A stretch of DNA of 17,426 nucleotides from Betaproteobacteria bacterium. Its GTDB lineage: Bacteria; Pseudomonadota; Gammaproteobacteria; Burkholderiales; Usitatibacteraceae. Within the stretch, counting starts at the first letter, position 1. Each line of letters opens with the position of its first letter. The notes below the pieces were generated by a model. It searched no databases, had not been told where the DNA came from, and worked only from the letters and a program-made list of their open reading frames with translations. The stretch spans positions 21,915 through 39,340 of the forward strand of contig PQAI01000207.1 in assembly GCA_003105245.1 (NCBI GenBank). Reading direction: 5' to 3'. Shown here in pieces: positions 1 through 6,419 of this stretch. The translations under genes and the position numbers were made by a program.

Positions 1-851
1 ATCTCGCGCTGCACGCCGGCGAACACGCCCGTGACGGCGTACTTCGAGCCGGGCGTGGCGATCACGTAGGCGAAGTCGGTGGGCCGCACCGCGACCGCAG
101 GCGAGAGCCCCGGGCCGGCCACCGCCACGTCCTTCGTCGCGTCGGTGCCGACGACGTGCAGCCACGAGCGGCCGTCCTGGTAGCGCTGCGTGGCCGGCAT
201 GCCCGGCTTCATCTCCTGCTGGCGCAGGTAGAAGAAGGACTTCGAGTCCGGCCGCCAGCTCACGTTGGGGTACTGGGCGCGGTCGATGGGGCTGCCCACG
301 CGCTTGCCCGTGGCCGTCTCGATCACGTAGATCGACGCATCCTCGGAGCCGGCGGCGGAGACGCCGAAGGCGACGTAGCGGCTGTCGGGGGAGGGCGCGA
401 AGTAGTTGATCGCGTGCGGCTTGCCCGTCTCCTTCTGCCAGGTGTCGGGGTCGGCCAGCAGCTTCTCCTTGCCGTCCGGGGCGCGGTGGTAGAGCTTGAG
501 GGTGTTGTCGGCCGCCCCGCGGCGGGTGAAGAAGAGGTGGCCGCCGGCCTCGCGCGCGACGCTCCCCACCACGGCCGAGGTGGCGTTGTCGAGCTCCGCG
601 ACCCGCGCCTTCAGGGCGGCGTAGCCGGGCAGCGAGTCCAGCGTCTTGCGGGCGCTGTCGGCGTGGGCCTTCATCCACGAGGCGACCTGCGGGTCCTTCA
701 CGTTCTCGAGGGCGCGGTAGGGGTCGTCGACCACCGTGCCGTGGTAGGTGTCGGGGACGTTCTTCGGCGGGAAGACGGGCAGGGCGTCGGCCAGCGCGGC
801 CGAGGAGGCGAGGGCCGCGATCGCGGCGGCGAGGCGCAGGGGCAGGGTCAC
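1..851 (-). CDS. Prolyl oligopeptidase family (S9A) serine peptidase, N-terminal part
   Basis: This is the first 283 codons of a secreted peptidase; the rest lies beyond the left edge. The N-terminus has a short basic start and an Ala/Leu-rich core ending ALA-DALP near residue 22, a typical signal peptide, so the enzyme should be periplasmic. The stretch VVDDPYRALENVKDP (residues 40-54) is the conserved N-terminal motif of S9A prolyl oligopeptidases. It is followed by repeats of the beta-propeller type, for example FAPSPDSRYVAFGVS at 151-165 and SWRPDSKSFFYLR at 198-210. Family members cleave after proline in short peptides; the catalytic Ser/Asp/His would be in the missing C-terminal half, so activity cannot be judged. 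The start is GTG at 851, chosen because AGGAG lies about 7 bases upstream and the signal peptide follows directly. It is separated from phaB by an intrinsic terminator, so it probably has its own promoter. Confidence 0.88.
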   Translation of the reverse strand, partial: MTLPLRLAAAIAALASSAALADALPVFPPKNVPDTYHGTVVDDPYRALENVKDPQVASWMKAHADSARKTLDSLPGYAALKARVAELDNATSAVVGSVAREAGGHLFFTRRGAADNTLKLYHRAPDGKEKLLADPDTWQKETGKPHAINYFAPSPDSRYVAFGVSAAGSEDASIYVIETATGKRVGSPIDRAQYPNVSWRPDSKSFFYLRQQEMKPGMPATQRYQDGRSWLHVVGTDATKDVAVAGPGLSPAVAVRPTDFAYVIATPGSKYAVTGVFAGVQRE

Positions 852-944
852 GCGGTTCTCCTGGAGCTCGGAAAGCCCCTCGTGGGGGCGAGGCGGCGGA
901 GTCTAGCAGGCTGGCGCGGGGCGTGCCGCGGCTGCAAGAAAGCG

Positions 945-973
945 AAACAAAAAGGGCGCCCCGCGGGGCGCCC
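945..973 (-). terminator. Intrinsic terminator after phaB
   Basis: Read on the minus strand, a GC-only inverted repeat (GGGCGCCC arms, 954-962 with 965-973) is followed by TTTTTGTTT (953-945). It lies 20 bases past the phaB stop codon. This is a classic rho-independent terminator that would isolate phaB from the peptidase gene. Confidence 0.85.
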
Positions 974-993
974 CCTGGCCGGCGTCGCGGGCC

Positions 994-1743
994 TCAGGCG
1001 TACATGTGCAGGCCGCCGTTGATGGAGAGGTTGGCGCCCGTCACGTAGGCGGCGCGCTCCGAGCAGAGGTAGGCGATCGTCTCGGCGATCTCCTCGGGCT
1101 TGCCCAGGCGGCCGGCCGGGATCTGGGCCACGATCTGCGCCTTCACGTCGTCGCGGATGGCCGCGACCATCTCGGTCTCGACGTAGCCCGGCGAGACGGC
1201 GTTCACGGTGACGCCCTTGCGGATGACCTCCTGCGCCAGCGCCTTGGTGAAGCCCAGGATCCCCGCCTTCGCGGCCGAGTAGTTGGCCTGGCCGAACTGG
1301 CCGCGGATGCCGTTCACGCTGGAGATGTTGACGATGCGCCCCCAGCCGCGTTCGCACATGGAGTCGATCACGTGCTTGGTCACGTTGAAGACGCTGGTGA
1401 GGTTGGTGTCGATGACGAGCTGCCACTGCTCGGGCGTCATCTTGCGGAAGGTGGCGTCGCGCGTGATGCCGGCGCAGTTCACGAGGATGTCGACGGGGCC
1501 GTGGTCCTTCGCGATCTTGCCCACCATCTCGCCCATGGAGTCGTACTTGGAGACGTCGCCGTAGGCGACGGCGGTCGCGTCCGCGCCGAACCCGTCTGCG
1601 GCCATCTTCTCGAGGTACTTCGCCTCGGTGCCCGGGATGATCCAGTTGGCCACGACGAAGTGGCCCTGCTCCGCGAGCCTCCTGCAGATGGCGGCGCCGA
1701 TCCCGCCGACGCCGCCGGTCACGAGTGCGATCTTCTTTTCCAT
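994..1743 (-). CDS. phaB: Acetoacetyl-CoA reductase (NADPH-dependent), PHB synthesis
   Basis: This 249-residue short-chain dehydrogenase reduces acetoacetyl-CoA to (R)-3-hydroxybutyryl-CoA with NADPH, the second step of PHB synthesis, in the cytoplasm. The cofactor motif TGGVGGIG is at residues 9-16 and NCAG at 89-92. The catalytic residues are Ser141 or Ser142, Tyr155 and Lys159 (YSAAK). The end INGGLHMYA and the loop NWIIPGTEA at 33-41 are close to those of known betaproteobacterial PhaB proteins, and the length is normal for the family (about 246). A good ribosome binding site AAGGAAGG (1751-1758) sits 7 bases before the ATG. The phasin gene is upstream on the same strand and phaR nearby, which supports PHB reductase over the related FabG. 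phaA and phaC are not in the window. Confidence 0.93.
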   Translation of the reverse strand: MEKKIALVTGGVGGIGAAICRRLAEQGHFVVANWIIPGTEAKYLEKMAADGFGADATAVAYGDVSKYDSMGEMVGKIAKDHGPVDILVNCAGITRDATFRKMTPEQWQLVIDTNLTSVFNVTKHVIDSMCERGWGRIVNISSVNGIRGQFGQANYSAAKAGILGFTKALAQEVIRKGVTVNAVSPGYVETEMVAAIRDDVKAQIVAQIPAGRLGKPEEIAETIAYLCSERAAYVTGANLSINGGLHMYA

Positions 1744-1750
1744 GGTGCAG

Positions 1751-1758
1751 CCTTCCTT
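1751..1758 (-). promoter_or_regulatory. phaB ribosome binding site
   Basis: AAGGAAGG on the minus strand, 7 bases before the phaB ATG, fixes that start. A GGGCCC-loop-GGGCCC inverted repeat (about 1765-1782) lies just upstream of it, between the phasin terminator and phaB, and could fold in the leader RNA. Confidence 0.75.
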
Positions 1759-1787
1759 GTCACGGGGGCCCTTCGGCGGGCCCTCTC

Positions 1788-1818
1788 AAAAAAAAACCCC
1801 AGGTTTGAGCCTGGGGTT
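1788..1818 (-). terminator. Intrinsic terminator between phasin and phaB
   Basis: On the minus strand the arms CCCCAGG (1816-1810) and CCTGGGG (1803-1797) enclose the loop CTCAAA and run into nine T residues (1796-1788). It lies about 70 bases past the phasin stop. It should end most phasin transcripts before phaB. Confidence 0.9.
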
Positions 1819-1822
1819 GGAA

Positions 1823-1855
1823 CCTTTATCCAAATTGGAGAATTTGCGATAAAGG
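1823..1855 (-). repeat. Second hairpin next to the phasin terminator
   Basis: CCTTTATC plus CAAATT (1823-1836) pairs with AATTTG plus GATAAAGG (1841-1855) around the four-base loop GGAG, with one unpaired base at 1847. That is 14 pairs, AT-rich compared with the surrounding DNA, and only 4 bases from the terminator stem. It has no T tract of its own. It may stabilise the 3' end of the phasin mRNA or be a processing site; this is inferred from position. Confidence 0.7.
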
Positions 1856-1889
1856 AGGAGGAGACGATTGCGGTCCGGACTGCCCCGCG

Positions 1890-2420
1890 TTACCGGCGGC
1901 GCGCCTTGGGCGCGGCGCTGGCGGCGGCCTTCACGCTCGCGTCGGTGAAGCTCGCGGCGTGGCGTGCGGCCTTGGTGAAGGAGTCGAAGGCGGCGGTGGC
2001 GGCGGCGAGCGAGGACTTCATCGCCGCGACGGCGACGTCGCTGCCCGCGGGCGCCGACCGGGCGGCCTGCTCGACGTTCTCGGTGACGCTCCTCTGCACG
2101 TCGGCCAGGCGCTCCTCGGCGAGCTTCGAGAGCTCGGCCTGGGCGTCGGAGGCGACTTCGTAGAGGCTGCGCGCGTACTCGAGCCACTGGCTCATCGCGG
2201 TCTCGGCGGCCTTCGTGCGCAACGCGAGGAGCTGCTGCACGTCCTGCGTGCCCGTGGCGGCCCGCGCCGTGCGCGTGGCGTCGCCCAGCGCCGACTTCGC
2301 GAAGCCCAGCTGCAGCGCGAGCAGGCGCTCGGCGCTGTCGATGGAGAGCTTGGAAAGGCGCGCGGCCGACAGCACGGCGGCGTTGTTCAGTTCGGTCATC
2401 TGCTCGGCGATGTTCACCAT
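1890..2420 (-). CDS. phaP: Phasin (PHB granule-coat protein)
   Basis: A 176-residue, Ala-rich, fully helical-looking protein without signal peptide or membrane segment. The opening MVNIAEQMTELNN, the central segment QWLEYARSLYEVASDAQAEL (residues 78-97) and the Lys/Arg-rich Ala tail ending PKARRR are typical of the phasin family of beta- and alphaproteobacteria. Phasins coat PHB granules, limiting their size and keeping them apart. Spacing of Leu/Ala residues through 20-160 suggests amphipathic coiled-coil helices. The ATG at 2420 is preceded only by a weak GTGAGACC sequence; an in-frame ATG at codon 8 is a possible alternative. The gene diverges from phaR, the usual repressor of phasin genes, and has a near-consensus promoter, fitting high expression when PhaR is drawn off onto granules. 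Confidence 0.9.
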   Translation of the reverse strand: MVNIAEQMTELNNAAVLSAARLSKLSIDSAERLLALQLGFAKSALGDATRTARAATGTQDVQQLLALRTKAAETAMSQWLEYARSLYEVASDAQAELSKLAEERLADVQRSVTENVEQAARSAPAGSDVAVAAMKSSLAAATAAFDSFTKAARHAASFTDASVKAAASAAPKARRR

Positions 2421-2441
2421 GGTCTCACGCGTCCCCGACGG

Positions 2442-2466
2442 GCGGCGCGCACGAATTGTGCGCCGC
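2442..2466. repeat. Inverted repeat in the phasin leader
   Basis: GCGGCGCGCAC (2442-2452) and GTGCGCCGC (2458-2466) are inverted copies around GAATT, with two extra bases in one arm. The repeat begins just downstream of the predicted phasin transcription start. It could be an operator or a 5' mRNA hairpin; the sequence does not tell which. Confidence 0.55.
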
Positions 2467-2475
2467 AACAATCGA

Positions 2476-2504
2476 ATTCTAGGAAGGAGACCCCGCCCTG
2501 TCAA
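2476..2504 (-). promoter_or_regulatory. Phasin sigma70 promoter
   Basis: On the minus strand a perfect -35 TTGACA (2504-2499), a 17-base spacer and a -10 TAGAAT (2481-2476, five of six matches) lie 55 bases before the phasin ATG. Transcription should start near 2469. It is the best promoter match I see in the window and fits an abundant granule protein held down by a repressor. Confidence 0.85.
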
Positions 2505-2514
2505 GGCAAAATTA

Positions 2515-2552
2515 TTGCGCTGCACCACGAGCTGCCGTCCGCGCTGCCGCAA
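2515..2552. promoter_or_regulatory. GCTGC repeats, candidate PhaR operator
   Basis: GCTGC occurs at 2519, 2531 and 2543, exactly 12 bases apart, within three imperfect 12-base units. The set is bounded by TTGCG (2515-2519) and its inverse CGCAA (2548-2552). It lies between the phasin -35 box and the phaR start region. PhaR proteins are known to bind TGC/GCA-rich sites at phasin and phaR promoters, so this is a reasonable operator candidate; binding is not shown by sequence. Confidence 0.5.
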
Positions 2553-2573
2553 GCGGCCAAAATGTAATAAAAT
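2545..2573 (+). promoter_or_regulatory. Possible phaR promoter
   Basis: TAAAAT (2568-2573) in an AT-rich patch matches the -10 consensus in five of six positions, but the -35 position 17 bases upstream (TGCCGC) is poor. This suggests weak or activator-dependent transcription. Two small hairpins follow in the leader: CTGCGG/CCGCAG (2592-2618) and GATGT/ACATC (2630-2645). Confidence 0.35.
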
Positions 2574-2660
2574 GAAGCACTTGGTGCGCGTCTGCGGAAA
2601 TCCCCGCCGGCACCGCAGCATGGCCGATTGATGTAGCGCAACATCGCCCGAGGATCCCCG

Positions 2661-3263
2661 ATGGCATCGACCCGAATCATCAAGAAGTACCCCAACCGCC
2701 GGCTCTACGACACCGAGACATCCACCTACATCACGCTCGCCGAGGTGAAGGACCTGGTGCTGCAGTACAAGGATTTCCAGGTGCAGGACGCGAAGTCGGG
2801 CGAGGACCTCACGCGCGCCATCCTCCTGCAGATCATCCTCGAGGAGGAGTCGGGCGGCGTCCCGATGTTCTCCACCGAGATGCTCGCCAACATCATCCGC
2901 TACTACGGGCACTCCATGCAGGGGCTCATGGGCTCCTACCTCGAGCGCTCGATCCACGCCTTCCACGAGGCGCAGAAGCGCTTCCAGGAGCAGGCGCAGG
3001 CGCTCATGCCCAAGGCCCCGGGCGACGCGTTCGCCAACATGCTCCCCGGCGCCCAGCAGATCCCGCAGGTGATGGGCGGCTACCTCGAGAAGGGGGCCAA
3101 GGCCGTGATCGACATGCAGGACGAGCTGCGCAGCCAGGCCCTCAAGCTCTTCGCCGGCTTCCCGTACGGCGGAGCGGCCGGCGAGCCCGCGGCCGAGCCC
3201 GCCCCCAAGGCACGACGTCCCGCGAAACCCGCGGCGCGCAAGCCGCGCGCCAAGCGGAAGTAG
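2661..3263 (+). CDS. phaR: PHB synthesis repressor PhaR
   Basis: A 200-residue regulator that binds both DNA and PHB granules and represses phasin genes and itself until granules form. The N-terminus RIIKKYPNRRLYDTETSTYI (residues 5-24) is the hallmark of the PHB accumulation regulator DNA-binding domain, which runs to about residue 65. Two PHB-accumulation repeats follow, the first around GVPMFSTEMLANIIRYYGHS (66-85) and a helical Gln/Phe-rich part at 86-160 likely to contact granules. The tail (170-200) is Ala/Pro/Lys/Arg-rich and probably disordered. GAGGA (2650-2654) lies 6 bases before the ATG. It diverges from the phasin gene across 240 bases that contain both control regions. rimO follows after 9 bases, so the two are probably co-transcribed. 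Confidence 0.95.
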   Translation: MASTRIIKKYPNRRLYDTETSTYITLAEVKDLVLQYKDFQVQDAKSGEDLTRAILLQIILEEESGGVPMFSTEMLANIIRYYGHSMQGLMGSYLERSIHAFHEAQKRFQEQAQALMPKAPGDAFANMLPGAQQIPQVMGGYLEKGAKAVIDMQDELRSQALKLFAGFPYGGAAGEPAAEPAPKARRPAKPAARKPRAKRK

Positions 3264-3272
3264 CCGTTCCCG

Positions 3273-4607
3273 GTGCCGCGCCAGCGCACTTCCCCGGCGC
3301 GCGCGCCGCGGGTGGGCTTCGTCTCCCTCGGCTGCCCCAAGGCCCTCGTCGATTCCGAGTCGATCCTCACGCAGCTGCGGGCGGAGGGTTACGACATCGC
3401 CCCCACCTACGAGGGCTCCGACCTCGTGGTGGTCAACACCTGCGGCTTCATCGACGCGGCGGTGGAGGAATCCCTCGAGGCCATCGGGGAGGCGCTCGCC
3501 GCCAACGGCAAGGTGATCGTGACCGGCTGCCTGGGCGCCCGGGGCGACGTCGTCCGCGAGGCGCACCCTCGCGTGCTCGCCGTCACGGGACCGCACGCCA
3601 CGCCCGAGGTGATGGCCGCGGTCCACGCGCACCTGCCGCGGCCGCACGATCCCTTCACCGACCTCGTGCCCCCGCAGGGCATCCGGCTCACCCCCCGGCA
3701 CTACGCGTACCTCAAGATCTCCGAAGGCTGCAACCACCGCTGCACGTTCTGCATCATCCCGTCGATGCGCGGCGACCTCGTGAGCCGCCCCGTGGGCGAG
3801 GTGATGAAGGAGGCCGGGAGCCTCGTGCGCGCGGGCGTGAAGGAACTCCTGGTCATCTCCCAGGACACCAGCGCCTACGGCGTGGACGTGAAGTACCGGA
3901 CCGGCTTCTGGGACGGCAGGCCGCTGCGCACGCGCATGACGGAGCTTGCCGGGGCGCTGGGCGGCCTGGGCGCCTGGGTGCGCCTGCACTACGTCTACCC
4001 GTACCCGCACGTCGACGAGGTGATCCCGCTCATGGCGGAGGGCCGGATCCTGCCCTACCTCGACGTACCCTTCCAGCACGCGAGCCCGCGCATCCTCAGG
4101 CTCATGAAGCGCCCGGCGGCGACCGAAAGAAACCTGGAGCGCATCCGTGCCTGGCGGCGCGAGTGCCCGCGGATCGCCATCCGCTCGACCTTCATCGTCG
4201 GCTTCCCCGGCGAGACCGAGGCCGAGTTCGAGGAGCTGCTCGCGTTCCTTCGCGAGGCGAGCCTGGATCGGGTGGGCTGCTTCGCGTACTCGCCGGTGGA
4301 CGGGGCGAAGGCGAACGGGCTGCCCGGCGCCGTCCCCGAGGAAGTGAAGCGGGATCGGCTCGCGCGCTTCATGGCCGTGCAGGCGGAAGTCAGCCGCGAG
4401 AGGCTCGCGGCCCGCCTGGGCGAGGAGTGCGAAGTGCTCGTCGACGACGTGGAAGGAGGCGTGGCCGTGGCCCGCAGTTACGCCGAGGCCCCGGAGATCG
4501 ACGGCGTGATCCGCGTGAAGGGCGCGAAGGGAGCGAAGCCCGGCGACCTGCTGCGCGTTCGCATCGCGGCAGCCGGCGAGCACGACCTCGAGGCGGTGCC
4601 GGCCTGA
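3273..4607 (+). CDS. rimO: Ribosomal protein S12 methylthiotransferase RimO
   Basis: A 444-residue radical-SAM enzyme that adds a methylthio group to the conserved aspartate of ribosomal protein S12 (Asp88 by E. coli numbering), in the cytoplasm. The N-terminal MTTase domain has the three cluster cysteines Cys21 ([12 protein letters not shown], the form seen in RimO rather than MiaB), Cys57 (NTCGFID) and Cys86 (TGCLGA). The radical-SAM cluster is CNHRCTFC with Cys153, Cys157 and Cys160. The C-terminal TRAM domain is roughly residues 375-444. Length is standard. The start is GTG at 3273, since no in-frame ATG occurs before the first cluster motif; a weak GGAAG lies in the end of phaR. The stop is only 3 bases from the stop of the opposing kinase gene, with no visible terminator between them. 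Confidence 0.95.
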   Translation: MPRQRTSPARAPRVGFVSLGCPKALVDSESILTQLRAEGYDIAPTYEGSDLVVVNTCGFIDAAVEESLEAIGEALAANGKVIVTGCLGARGDVVREAHPRVLAVTGPHATPEVMAAVHAHLPRPHDPFTDLVPPQGIRLTPRHYAYLKISEGCNHRCTFCIIPSMRGDLVSRPVGEVMKEAGSLVRAGVKELLVISQDTSAYGVDVKYRTGFWDGRPLRTRMTELAGALGGLGAWVRLHYVYPYPHVDEVIPLMAEGRILPYLDVPFQHASPRILRLMKRPAATERNLERIRAWRRECPRIAIRSTFIVGFPGETEAEFEELLAFLREASLDRVGCFAYSPVDGAKANGLPGAVPEEVKRDRLARFMAVQAEVSRERLAARLGEECEVLVDDVEGGVAVARSYAEAPEIDGVIRVKGAKGAKPGDLLRVRIAAAGEHDLEAVPA

Positions 4608-4610
4608 GGC

Positions 4611-6419
4611 TCACGGGCCGCCGCCCTCGCGGGCCGCCGGCATCTCGATCCAGAAGGTGGTGCCGCGGCCGCTTTCCGAGTCGAACCCGATTCGCCCCCC
4701 CATGCGCTCGACGATGGCGCGGGCGATGGACAGCCCCAGCCCCGTTCCCCCCTTCTCCCGCGAGTCCGACGAGTCGGCCTGGGCGAACTTCTCGAATACG
4801 CGCGGCCGGAAGGCCTCGGGGATGCCGGGACCGCGGTCGGCCACGCAGATGCGCACGGCGCCCGCCGCGAGCGTGGCGGCGATGCGTACCTCCTCGTCGC
4901 GGGGCGAGAACTTCGCCGCGTTGGACAGCAGGTTGGTGACGGCCTGCATCAGGCGGTCGCGGTCGCCGCGCAGCGTCGCCGCCGGCACGGGCTCGTCGAG
5001 GAAGAGGAAGACGCCGTGCGCCTCGGCGAAGCCCTGGTTCAGGCGCACGGCCTCGGCGAGGAAAGCGGGCAGCGGGAATTCGGTTGAACGGAAGGCGAGG
5101 GCTCCCGAGCCGACGCGCTCGACGTCGATCACGTCGTCCACGAGGCGCGCAAGGCGCAGGCTGTTGGCGTGTGCCATGTCCACGAAGGCGCGGGCGGCCC
5201 CTTCGAGCTCGCCCGCCTCGCCGGAGCGCAGGAGCGAGAGGGACCCCACGATCGCGGTGAGCGGGGTGCGCAGCTCGTGGCTCACCGACGCGATGAACTC
5301 GCTCTTCAGGCGCTCGACGGCGCGGCGCTCGGAAATGTCGCGGATCACGAGCGCGACGCGCGGGCCGTGCGCCGTCTCGAAGCGGCTCATCGCGAATTCC
5401 GCCGCGAAGGCTTCGCCGTCGGCGCGCCGTGCCGTGGCCTCGAGGCCGGCGCGCGTCCCCGCGCCGGCGCGCATGCCGGCGAGGGCCTCCCGCAGGCGTG
5501 GCGCGTCATCCCCGGACACGAGCGCGAGGACGGACGTGCCCTCGTGGGTGCCGGATCCCTTCCCGAAGAGCTCGGGAAGGCGCGGATTGGACCAGGTGAC
5601 CGTTTCCCGGTCGTCGACGATGACGAGCGCCTCGGACAGGCCGTTGAGGAATGCGGCGAACCGAGTCTCGCTCGCGCGCGCGCGCTCCTCGGCCTCCTGC
5701 CGCACCGCGACCTCGCGTCGCAGCACCTCGTTGCGCTCGGCCGCGGCGCGAAATCCCCGGGCGATGACCGCGGCCATGAAGGCCACGGCAAGGAGCAGCG
5801 CGAGGCCGGCGCGCAGCGCGAAATCGCGCGCGTCCTCCGTGAGCCGGTTCACCTCGAAGGAAGCCGCGCGGATTTCCGCGGCAAGCCGGTTCTCCAGGTG
5901 GTCGCAGAGCCCGCGAACGCCATCGACCCGCTTTCGCCCCTCGCCGCGGGCGACGATCTCGTCGATGGCCGCGGCGTCGGCGGCCCCGCGGGCGGCGCGC
6001 CGGCGCTCCAGCAGCGGCCGCTGGAACGCCTTGCGCCAGTCGAGCGAGAGCGCCTCGACGTGCTCGAGCGTCGCGAGGCGCTCGGCCTGGCCGCTCCAGC
6101 GCTCGCGCAGCGTGGCCGCCGCCGCATCGAACTCGCGCTCGCCCCGCTGCGCGGGCTCGAGGAACTCCTCGCGGCCGGTGAGCAGGAAGCCGCGCGTGCC
6201 GGACTCCATGTCGATCATGGACTTCTCGACGCCTCGCACCTCGGCGAGGTCCTGCAGCAGCTCGCGCTGGCGATTCGCCGCGGAGTCCACCTCGGCGAAT
6301 CCGCGCAGGATCTCCCATTCGGTGAGCGCCACCAGGCCGATCAGGAGCAGCGTCCCGGTCGCCATGAGCGGCGCCATCCACGGCCCGAGCGGGCGGATCG
6401 TCCTCAGCGGCCCTGCCAC
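4611..6419 (-). CDS. CHASE3-PAS sensor histidine kinase
   Basis: A 602-residue membrane kinase. A first membrane segment (about residues 16-36) and a second (about 202-222) enclose a CHASE3 sensor region, recognised by the stretch around MIDMESGTRGFLLTGREEFL (68-87). A PAS domain covers about 250-362. The kinase core has the H box VSHELRTPLTAI with phospho-acceptor His381, the N box with Asn500, the G1 box DRGPGIP (528-534), the F box FEKFAQ and the G2 box GGTGLGLS (557-564); all look intact. There is no receiver domain, so it must signal to separate proteins, probably the receivers encoded upstream. The GTG start at 6419 is supported by GGAGG 5 bases upstream (6429-6425) and overlaps the glycosyltransferase gene by 16 bases; ATG at 6377 is an alternative. 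It is the last gene of the long minus-strand cluster. Confidence 0.9.
   Translation of the reverse strand: MAGPLRTIRPLGPWMAPLMATGTLLLIGLVALTEWEILRGFAEVDSAANRQRELLQDLAEVRGVEKSMIDMESGTRGFLLTGREEFLEPAQRGEREFDAAAATLRERWSGQAERLATLEHVEALSLDWRKAFQRPLLERRRAARGAADAAAIDEIVARGEGRKRVDGVRGLCDHLENRLAAEIRAASFEVNRLTEDARDFALRAGLALLLAVAFMAAVIARGFRAAAERNEVLRREVAVRQEAEERARASETRFAAFLNGLSEALVIVDDRETVTWSNPRLPELFGKGSGTHEGTSVLALVSGDDAPRLREALAGMRAGAGTRAGLEATARRADGEAFAAEFAMSRFETAHGPRVALVIRDISERRAVERLKSEFIASVSHELRTPLTAIVGSLSLLRSGEAGELEGAARAFVDMAHANSLRLARLVDDVIDVERVGSGALAFRSTEFPLPAFLAEAVRLNQGFAEAHGVFLFLDEPVPAATLRGDRDRLMQAVTNLLSNAAKFSPRDEEVRIAATLAAGAVRICVADRGPGIPEAFRPRVFEKFAQADSSDSREKGGTGLGLSIARAIVERMGGRIGFDSESGRGTTFWIEMPAAREGGGP

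Noticed and set aside
994..1743. FabG (3-oxoacyl-ACP reductase) instead of PhaB
   Set aside because: The two are close relatives, but the NWIIPGTEA loop, the GLHMYA end and the phasin/phaR neighbours fit PhaB, and no fatty-acid synthesis genes are nearby.
1797..1816. A stem-loop resembling a tRNA T arm (CCAGG, CTCAAA, CCTGG)
   Set aside because: The loop has six bases rather than seven, no anticodon or acceptor arms fit around it, and nine T residues follow it: it is a terminator.
1890..4583. A very long minus-strand open frame that runs through the rimO and phaR region into the phasin
   Set aside because: Only its last 176 codons make sense as a protein (the phasin). The rest is the antisense shadow of rimO and phaR, Arg/Ala/Gly/His-rich without motifs, a known effect in GC-rich DNA.
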